NCBI GenBank assembly: GCA_020028195.1
Contig: JAHWYE010000145.1
Span: 1 to 5,219 of the forward strand
Length of the DNA: 5,219 nucleotides
From: Nitrospirota bacterium
GTDB taxonomy: Bacteria > Nitrospirota > Nitrospiria > Nitrospirales > Nitrospiraceae
Direction: 5' to 3'
Made by a program: the position numbers and the translations under genes. Under the pieces are notes generated by a model. The model was not told the DNA's origin. It saw nothing but the letters and a program-made list of their open reading frames with translations, and did not search any database. Shown here piece after piece: positions 1 to 5,219 of this stretch (position 1 is the stretch's first letter; every line of letters begins with the position of its first letter).

Positions 1-453
1 CAGGGATGAGACGGGACCCAGATAGCGCTCAATGTTCTTCACCGCGGTCCTGGCGAAATCCTCCCGGGCCTCATAGCTGATCACCTCGCCGCGCTCGCCC
101 ACAGCTCGGAGCAGCGCCATTGTCAGGGCTCCTGAGCCGGTGCCGGCCTCAAAGACGCGGGCCCCGGGATAGATGTCCGCCCAGATGGTGATCATCGCAA
201 GATCTTTGGGGTAGATCACCTGAGCGCCCCGCGGCATCTTCAGGACATATTCACCCAAGGTCGGCAACAACGCCACCATGCGCTTCCCACGGGACAAGGT
301 GACCAGCGACCCGTCTTCCTTGCCGATCAGGTCGTCGTGGGCGATCGTGTCACCACTATGCTGAAACCGGTCCCCGGCCTTCAGCGTCAGCGCGTAGTGT
401 CGTCCCTTGTGGTCCACCAAATGGATGCGCTCACCGTTCTGCAATCGCCGCAT
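1..453 (-). CDS. trmI: tRNA (adenine-58-N1)-methyltransferase TrmI, N-terminal part (gene runs off the left edge)
   Basis: The visible 151 codons start at an ATG (451-453, read leftward) and continue past position 1, so the C-terminal part is missing; family members are usually about 250-280 residues. Residues 1-60 look like the small beta-rich N-terminal domain of this family. A conserved YPKD motif is at 81-84, and the SAM-binding motif I, VFEAGTGSGALT, is at 100-111. SYEAR at 126-130 is the acidic second SAM-binding motif. Members methylate N1 of A58 in the T-loop of tRNA using SAM, in the cytoplasm as a tetramer (family knowledge). An in-frame stop (TAG) lies 12 bases upstream of the ATG with no other start between, so this start is firm. 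No Shine-Dalgarno is visible before it. The gene is divergent from nfeD. The alternative, another Rossmann methyltransferase such as a protein-isoaspartate methyltransferase, fits the YPKD and AGTGSGALT signature less well. Confidence 0.93.
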   Translation of the reverse strand, partial: MRRLQNGERIHLVDHKGRHYALTLKAGDRFQHSGDTIAHDDLIGKEDGSLVTLSRGKRMVALLPTLGEYVLKMPRGAQVIYPKDLAMITIWADIYPGARVFEAGTGSGALTMALLRAVGERGEVISYEAREDFARTAVKNIERYLGPVSSL

Positions 454-462
454 AGTGGGGCC

Positions 463-468
463 ATTCTA
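463..468 (-). promoter_or_regulatory. candidate -10 element for trmI
   Basis: Read leftward, the sequence is TAGAAT, five of six matches to TATAAT, ending 9 bases before the trmI ATG. No convincing -35 hexamer is found 16-18 bases upstream. If this is the -10, transcription would begin about 3 bases before the ATG, making the message nearly leaderless, which would fit the missing Shine-Dalgarno. The hexamer touches the left arm of the inverted repeat. The call is weak because it rests on one hexamer. Confidence 0.25.
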
Positions 469-549
469 GCTCGGACTGTTCATAAATCTCTACTGCTGCG
501 TCCGATCCTCTCGTCCGCCTCACTACGACATTCGTGAATAGTCCGAGCT
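468..549. repeat. imperfect inverted repeat, possible REP/MITE-like palindromic element
   Basis: The left arm (468-487, AGCTCGGACTGTTCATAAAT) matches the reverse complement of the right arm (530-549) at 17 of 20 positions. The first ten bases of the arms are identical. The 42-base centre (488-529) has no strong self-pairing but carries CGTCCG twice, at 499-504 and 512-517. There is no T-run, so it does not look like an intrinsic terminator, and both flanking genes point away from it. Terminal inverted repeats around a short non-coding core are typical of small palindromic repeats or MITE remnants. An extruding or RNA-level hairpin in the divergent control region is the alternative. Identity as a dispersed repeat cannot be judged from one copy. 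Confidence 0.6.
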
Positions 550-596
550 GGAGACTGCTACAGGGTTTTCAACAAGGCTGCTGCTGGCTCCGTTCC

Positions 597-625
597 TTGA
601 CAGGGCTGAAGCGTGGCCGTATGAT
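597..625 (+). promoter_or_regulatory. sigma-70 promoter for the nfeD-slipin operon
   Basis: A perfect -35 hexamer TTGACA (597-602) is followed by a 17-base spacer and TATGAT (620-625), five of six matches to the -10 consensus. Transcription should begin at the purines 631-632, giving a leader of about 92 bases before the ATG at 724. This is the strongest promoter-like sequence in the window and explains how the nfeD-slipin pair is transcribed. It also argues against the in-frame GTG at 628 as the translation start, because that codon would lie at or upstream of the transcript end. Confidence 0.7.
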
Positions 626-723
626 CGGTGAGCCTTTCCGGCACATTGACCTCACGTATCAGTCCTTCCTGTGAAGGAGAGGAAGTCCTTACGAACATTG
701 CTCAGCCAGCAGGCTCCCGCACG

Positions 724-2088
724 ATGGGCCTACGCCACTCCCCGTGGGAGGCGCCGGCGCCTGGCTTCGGTGACTACCTCCGCATTTCCTCGCTACCGGG
801 TTTTGCTCCTGCGCTCTGTCTGACAGCGCTCCTCTTGGCAACCCCTTCTGTCTGGGCAGACTCGGCCGTCGTCGTGGCAACCTATGAGGGTGTCATTAAC
901 CCTGTGACCGCCGAGTACTTTCACGACGCCCTTGCCTTCGCTGAGGCCAACAGGGCTCAGGCGCTCGTGTGGCAACTCGACACGCCTGGCGGCCTCGACA
1001 CCTCGATGCGGCTCATCATCAAAGACATCACCGGCTCCGCGGTCCCCGTGGTGGTCTATGTCGCTCCCTCGGGAGGCCGCGCGGCGTCAGCCGGGGTGTT
1101 CATCACGCTCTCGGCCCAGATTGCCGCCATGGCGCCAGGCACGAACATCGGCGCGGCGCATCCGGTGGCCATGGGCGGGGGTGAAATGGACAAGACGATG
1201 AAGGAAAAGGTCGAGAACGACGCCGTCGCCTACGCGAAATCCATCGCCGAGCAGCGAGGTCGGAACGTGGCCTGGGCGGAAGATGCCGTGCGGAAGAGCG
1301 TGTCCGTGACCGAGAAGGAGGCGCTCCAACTCAAGATCATCGATCTGGTAGCGGACGACCTCCCGGGGTTGCTTGAAAAGTTGGATGGTCGAACGGTCAC
1401 GACGAGCGCGGGCACGACCACGTTGAAGACCAAGGGCGCCGCGATTCGCACCTTCTCCATGGGGTGGCGCCTTGAGATGCTGAAGGCACTCAGCGATCCC
1501 AATATCGCCTATGTGTTGATGACGATCGGCATGATCGGCGTTTTGGCCGAATTGTACAACCCCGGCGCGATTCTTCCGGGGATCGTGGGAGCGATCAGCC
1601 TGATCCTCGCCTTTTACTCGCTGCAGTCCCTGCCGGTGAACTACGCAGGAGTCCTCTTGGTTCTGCTCGGGGTGATCCTGTTCATCCTGGAAGCCACCGT
1701 GACCAGTTATGGCCTGTTGGCGATCGGCGGAGTGGCGTCGATGATCCTCGGTGGCCTCATGCTGGTCAAGACCGACGCGCCGTTCCTGCAGATCTCCTGG
1801 TCGGTGATGCTGCCCGTGGTCACGCTTGCCGCCGGACTCTCCTTGTTTGTGGTCGGGATGGGCGTTCGAGCCATGCGGCGACAGCCGACCACAGGAAGCG
1901 AGGGCATGATCGGCCTGGTGGGAATCGCCAAAACTACCTTGGCTCCACAGGGGAAGCTCCTCGTGCGCGGTGAACTCTGGGACGCGATCAGCGACCAAGC
2001 CCTGGAGCCGGGCGATCCTGCCGAAGTCACGCGCGTGGATGGCTTGAAACTCCACGTCAAACCTGCATCGAAAAAGGGAGAGGCCTGA
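724..2088 (+). CDS. full-length NfeD-family membrane serine protease (ClpP-class protease domain plus NfeD domain)
   Basis: Numbered from ATG 724, the protein has 454 residues. Residues 1-45 form a signal peptide ending SVWA before DSA. Residues about 48-210 are the ClpP/crotonase-like protease domain, with LDTPGG (85-90), APSGGRAASAG (114-124) and MAPGTNIGAAHPV (136-148). By analogy with the archaeal PH1510 protease, Ser122 in AASAG is the nucleophile and Lys172 in AYAKS the general base. Five membrane segments follow (about 261-277, 282-300, 307-325, 329-348, 358-380), then a C-terminal NfeD OB-fold (about 389-446). The protease domain should face the periplasm. Family members cleave the C-terminal hydrophobic part of the partner stomatin, which is encoded one base downstream. 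The start is uncertain: GTG 628 would add 32 residues but conflicts with the promoter at 597-625, and neither start has a good Shine-Dalgarno. The short form NfeD1a is excluded by the protease domain. Confidence 0.95.
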   Translation: MGLRHSPWEAPAPGFGDYLRISSLPGFAPALCLTALLLATPSVWADSAVVVATYEGVINPVTAEYFHDALAFAEANRAQALVWQLDTPGGLDTSMRLIIKDITGSAVPVVVYVAPSGGRAASAGVFITLSAQIAAMAPGTNIGAAHPVAMGGGEMDKTMKEKVENDAVAYAKSIAEQRGRNVAWAEDAVRKSVSVTEKEALQLKIIDLVADDLPGLLEKLDGRTVTTSAGTTTLKTKGAAIRTFSMGWRLEMLKALSDPNIAYVLMTIGMIGVLAELYNPGAILPGIVGAISLILAFYSLQSLPVNYAGVLLVLLGVILFILEATVTSYGLLAIGGVASMILGGLMLVKTDAPFLQISWSVMLPVVTLAAGLSLFVVGMGVRAMRRQPTTGSEGMIGLVGIAKTTLAPQGKLLVRGELWDAISDQALEPGDPAEVTRVDGLKLHVKPASKKGEA

Positions 2089-2089
2089 C

Positions 2090-2860
2090 ATGAACCTGCT
2101 GATCAGCCCGATGGCGATTCTGATCCTGCTGGGCCTGCTGGTGGCCATGGGATTCCATGTGCTTCGCGAGTATGAACGCGCGGTCGTGTTCCGATTCGGG
2201 CGGATTGCGCGAGGCATCATCGGCGGAAACGGGCCCGGTGTCGTGGTGATTATTCCCCTGGTTGACAAACTGGTGAGAGTCAGCCTGAGAACCGTCACCA
2301 TGGACGTGCCGCCGCAAGACGTCATCACCAAGGATAACGTGTCGGTGAAGGTCAATGCGGTCATCTATTTCCGCGTGGTGGATCAGCAACGGGCCATCGT
2401 CGAAGTGGAGGATTACCTGTACGCAACCTCGATGATGTCCCAGACGACGCTGCGCAGTGTATTGGGCCAAAGTCAACTCGACGACCTGCTGGCCAAGCGG
2501 GAAGACATCAACTCCCAATTGCAGCGAATCATTGATCAGCAGACGGAGCCCTGGGGAGTCAAGGTCTCGGCGGTAGAGGTGAAAAACGTCGACCTCCCGC
2601 AGGAAATGCAGCGAGCCATCGCCAGGCAGGCCGAAGCAGAGCGTGAACGACGGGCCAAGGTGATCCATGCCGAAGGCGAATACCAGGCTTCGCAGCGACT
2701 GTTCGATGCAGCCAATATCATCAGCCAGAATCCGGCCGCGCTCCAATTGCGGTATCTCCAGACCCTGGTTGAGATTGCCGCCGAGAAGAATTCAACCACG
2801 ATCTTCCCCGTTCCCATTGACGTCCTGGCCCCTTTTATCAAGAGCTTGGAGAAGAGTTAA
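2090..2860 (+). CDS. slipin (stomatin-like SPFH/band 7 membrane protein), NfeD partner
   Basis: This 256-residue protein is the usual length for a bacterial slipin. A hydrophobic segment at about 5-22 anchors or hairpins it in the membrane. It is followed by the SPFH/band 7 domain (about 25-180), including REYERAVVFRFGR (26-38), MDVPPQDVITKDNVSV (71-86) and WGVKVSAVEVKNVDLP (155-170). A charged helical, probably coiled-coil stretch, with AEAERERRAKVIHAEGE at 181-197, mediates oligomerisation in the family. The C-terminus, TTIFPVPIDVLAPF (236-249), corresponds to the hydrophobic tail that NfeD proteases cut in archaeal stomatin. The ATG is one base after the nfeD stop and is preceded by AGGGAGAGG at about 7 bases, so the two genes are translationally close and surely one operon. 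Slipins build ring or cage assemblies organising membrane microdomains. HflK/HflC or QmcA are more distant relatives; the NfeD pairing favours slipin. Confidence 0.95.
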   Translation: MNLLISPMAILILLGLLVAMGFHVLREYERAVVFRFGRIARGIIGGNGPGVVVIIPLVDKLVRVSLRTVTMDVPPQDVITKDNVSVKVNAVIYFRVVDQQRAIVEVEDYLYATSMMSQTTLRSVLGQSQLDDLLAKREDINSQLQRIIDQQTEPWGVKVSAVEVKNVDLPQEMQRAIARQAEAERERRAKVIHAEGEYQASQRLFDAANIISQNPAALQLRYLQTLVEIAAEKNSTTIFPVPIDVLAPFIKSLEKS

Positions 2861-2988
2861 GGCGGCACTTGCGACGCCGATAGGAGGTGGCTCCGCCGAG
2901 TAAGACGGTAATCCTTTATCAATCAATCGGTTGCGCGATCGTTGTGCCTTAGATTTTGAGTCCCCCCGTGCTTCCATCCAAAGCAGAG

Positions 2989-3013
2989 CCCCGTCCGTAA
3001 CGGATTATAGGGG
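2989..3013 (+). other. compact hairpin in the slipin-sigma intergenic region
   Basis: CCCC (2989-2992) can pair with GGGG (3010-3013). Inside it, TCCG (2994-2997) pairs with CGGA (3001-3004) around a TAA loop, giving a two-part stem with an asymmetric bulge. It is followed by TCATTTCC rather than a clean T-run, so it is a poor intrinsic terminator. It could be the 3' end of the nfeD-slipin message, a leader element of the sigma gene, or chance. No other terminator is evident after the slipin gene, so read-through into the sigma gene is possible. Confidence 0.3.
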
Positions 3014-3076
3014 TCATTTCCATATCCCGGCGCTTTGGCTGTGTGAATCCTTTTCCCTAGGGCCAGTCTCTATAGA

Positions 3077-3130
3077 GGTAGGCAGGAGAGAGCGCCTGTG
3101 AGACATCCAGAGAAAGGTAGCAGGAGGGAG
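3077..3130 (+). repeat. duplicated purine-rich Shine-Dalgarno-like motif
   Basis: GGTAGGCAGGAGAGAG (3077-3092) recurs as GGTAGCAGGAGGGAG (3116-3130), with one base deleted and one A-to-G change. The second copy supplies the ribosome binding site of the sigma gene (AGGAGGGAG, ending 11 bases before its ATG). The first copy sits 9 bases upstream of a GTG at 3098. The similarity could reflect a small local duplication or simply purine-rich composition. Confidence 0.4.
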
Positions 3131-3133
3131 TAG
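3098..3133 (+). CDS. possible 11-codon leader peptide upstream of the sigma gene
   Basis: A GTG at 3098 opens a reading frame for MRHPEKGSRRE, ending at TAG 3131-3133, eight bases before the sigma-factor ATG. It has a well-placed Shine-Dalgarno, AGGAG at 3084-3088 with 9 bases of spacing. Its tandem arginine codons AGG AGG (3122-3127) are at the same time the core of the sigma gene's own Shine-Dalgarno. Ribosomes translating or pausing here would cover that site, so the frame could couple or gate sigma translation. The frame is very short, starts with GTG, and may be chance; nothing is known about its product. Confidence 0.25.
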   Translation: MRHPEKGSRRE

Positions 3134-3141
3134 GCACCGAC

Positions 3142-4401
<1,260 letters not shown>

Positions 4402-4422
4402 ACGCGCCCTCGACTTCCGCTT

Positions 4423-4449
4423 CGGGCGAGGTCCACACCTCGCCCGTTT
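4423..4449 (+). terminator. intrinsic terminator of the sigma gene
   Basis: CGGGCGAGGT (4423-4432) and ACCTCGCCCG (4437-4446) form a perfect 10-bp GC-rich stem with a CCAC loop, followed by TTTCATTT. It begins 21 bases after the sigma-factor stop codon. The T-tract is interrupted by CA but adequate. It separates the sigma transcript from htrA, which then needs its own promoter. Confidence 0.8.
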
Positions 4450-4474
4450 CATTTCCAAAAACCTCCGGTCTCTT

Positions 4475-4501
4475 TTGACTTGGCTCCAGTTGTGAGACAA
4501 T
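4475..4501 (+). promoter_or_regulatory. candidate promoter for the htrA-family gene
   Basis: TTGACT (4475-4480, five of six to the -35 consensus) is followed after 15 bases by GACAAT (4496-4501, four of six to the -10). The spacing is short for sigma-70, which lowers confidence. It lies between the sigma terminator and the htrA ATG, where a promoter is expected, and would give a leader of about 47 bases. No sigma-E or sigma-54 type signature was recognised. Confidence 0.35.
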
Positions 4502-4554
4502 GGAGCAGGCGCCTCACAGAGCCTTTCCACATCGGCTATCAGAGGGGTGAGACC

Positions 4555-5219
4555 ATGGTGCTTCAGAAGAGCGCCAGGACAATTGTGCTCGTCACGGTCT
4601 GCGTCGCCACGGTCTGCTTACTGCCAGATCGCGTACGCTCCGACAGCACCACCGAGGCGGCACCGCCCAAGCAGATGACGATCCCCGCAGTCGTCGCGGC
4701 GGTCAGGCCCTCCGTGGTCTCGATTTTGACTCGTGGAGTTCCCTCCGCTCCGTTTCAATATCCCTCGCCGTCCGGGTCCGGTTCCGGCCTGATCATTGAT
4801 GAAAAGGGCTACATCCTCACGAACAATCATTTGGTCGAGGGCACCAAAAGCCTGGTCGTGGGACTCCCGTCCGGAAGATTGACGCCAGGACGTGTGGTCG
4901 GCCGTGACTTCCTCCTGGACCTTGCGTTGGTCAAGATTGAGGCGAAGGACCTCGTCGCAGCCCGTCTGGGCCAGTCCTCGACCCTGCAGATCGGCGAGAC
5001 CGTGGTCGCGATCGGCAATCCGTTCGCTCTGAAAGGCGGCTCAACGGTCACGGTCGGGGTCGTCAGCGCGCTGGAACGTTCGATTCTGGCTCCGAACGGG
5101 GAGACACTCTACGACTTAATTCAGACGGACGCGGCGATCAATCCCGGTAACAGCGGCGGCCCCCTGGTGGACTTGTCCGGGCGCGTCGTGGGAATCAATG
5201 TGGCCATCGCCCCGTCCGC
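4555..5219 (+). CDS. HtrA/DegP-family serine protease, N-terminal part (gene runs off the right edge)
   Basis: The visible 221 codons begin at an ATG with GAGGGGTGAG directly upstream. Residues 1 to about 29 have a charged start and hydrophobic core (TIVLVTVCVATVCLL, 9-23), so the protein is exported. The cysteines do not fit a lipobox. The trypsin-like domain runs from about 42 onward: GSGSGLIIDEKGYILTNNH (74-92) carries His92, DLALVKI (122-128) carries Asp122, and TDAAINPGNSGGP (191-203) carries Ser200, a complete catalytic triad. The loop after the first strand is short, unlike the long LA loop of E. coli DegP and closer to DegS- or compact HtrA-type proteins. PDZ domains, expected after the protease domain, lie beyond the window. 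Family members degrade or refold damaged periplasmic proteins under envelope stress. It has its own transcription unit downstream of the sigma terminator. Confidence 0.93.
   Translation, partial: MVLQKSARTIVLVTVCVATVCLLPDRVRSDSTTEAAPPKQMTIPAVVAAVRPSVVSILTRGVPSAPFQYPSPSGSGSGLIIDEKGYILTNNHLVEGTKSLVVGLPSGRLTPGRVVGRDFLLDLALVKIEAKDLVAARLGQSSTLQIGETVVAIGNPFALKGGSTVTVGVVSALERSILAPNGETLYDLIQTDAAINPGNSGGPLVDLSGRVVGINVAIAPS

Noticed and set aside
337..537. Plus-strand 66-codon frame across the trmI start
   Set aside because: It overlaps the trmI N-terminus antisense, runs into the inverted repeat, and its product resembles no family I know.
698..823. Arginine-rich 41-codon frame (TTG start after AAGGAGAGGAA) overlapping the nfeD N-terminus in another frame
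   Set aside because: The spacing from the Shine-Dalgarno is too long (about 14-15 bases), and the nfeD frame already gives a coherent signal peptide with SVWA cleavage. A frameshift error in the nfeD N-terminus was considered, but nothing requires it.
1087..2364. Long minus-strand open frame of 425 codons opposite nfeD and slipin
   Set aside because: It is a GC-rich antisense shadow. The plus strand encodes clear NfeD and slipin domains, while the translated minus frame is low-complexity, rich in Arg, His and Gln, and spans two genes.
2861..2900. Possible terminator after the slipin gene (GGCG/CGCC and GGAG/CTCC stems)
   Set aside because: The stems are only four base pairs and no T-run follows, so there is no support for intrinsic termination.
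4405..4445. Attenuator-like alternative pairing of CGCCC (4405-4409) with GGGCG (4424-4428) competing with the terminator
   Set aside because: The alternative stem is 5 bp against a perfect 10-bp terminator stem, and it lies after the stop codon, where attenuation of the sigma gene makes little sense.

Overview
The window is about 60% GC bacterial DNA with dense, GC-ending codons. It holds four protein genes, two of them cut by the window edges. The set suggests a diderm (Gram-negative-type) bacterium: a bacterial/archaeal-type TrmI tRNA methyltransferase, a full-length NfeD protease paired with a slipin, an RpoD/RpoS-like sigma factor and an exported HtrA protease. I lean towards Nitrospirota or a deltaproteobacterial-type lineage. 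That is a guess from gene content, because the window has no rRNA or other strong taxonomic marker.

Layout. Positions 1-453 (minus) hold the N-terminal half of trmI. Positions 454-723 are a divergent control region. It contains a 20-bp imperfect inverted repeat (468-549), which could be a small mobile or REP-like palindromic element, and a near-consensus sigma-70 promoter (597-625) firing rightward. Positions 724-2860 form a tight two-gene operon, one base between the genes: a full-length NfeD membrane serine protease followed by a slipin (stomatin-like SPFH protein). Positions 2861-3141 are a 281-bp gap with a compact hairpin, two short perfect palindromes, a duplicated purine-rich Shine-Dalgarno-like motif and a possible 11-codon leader ORF. 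Positions 3142-4401 encode a 419-residue group 1/2 sigma-70 factor, followed by a good intrinsic terminator (4423-4449). From 4555 to the right edge runs the N-terminal part of an HtrA/DegP-family serine protease with its full catalytic triad; any PDZ domains lie outside.

How they may work together. NfeD and slipin are a known protease-partner pair at the membrane, and HtrA is a periplasmic quality-control protease. With a sigma factor between them, the stretch reads as an envelope-maintenance neighbourhood. Nothing in the sequence proves that the sigma factor controls its neighbours. All four genes belong to known families. The less explained material is in the intergenic regions: the inverted-repeat element beside trmI, and the leader of the sigma gene, where a mini-ORF with tandem AGG codons overlaps the Shine-Dalgarno of the sigma gene.
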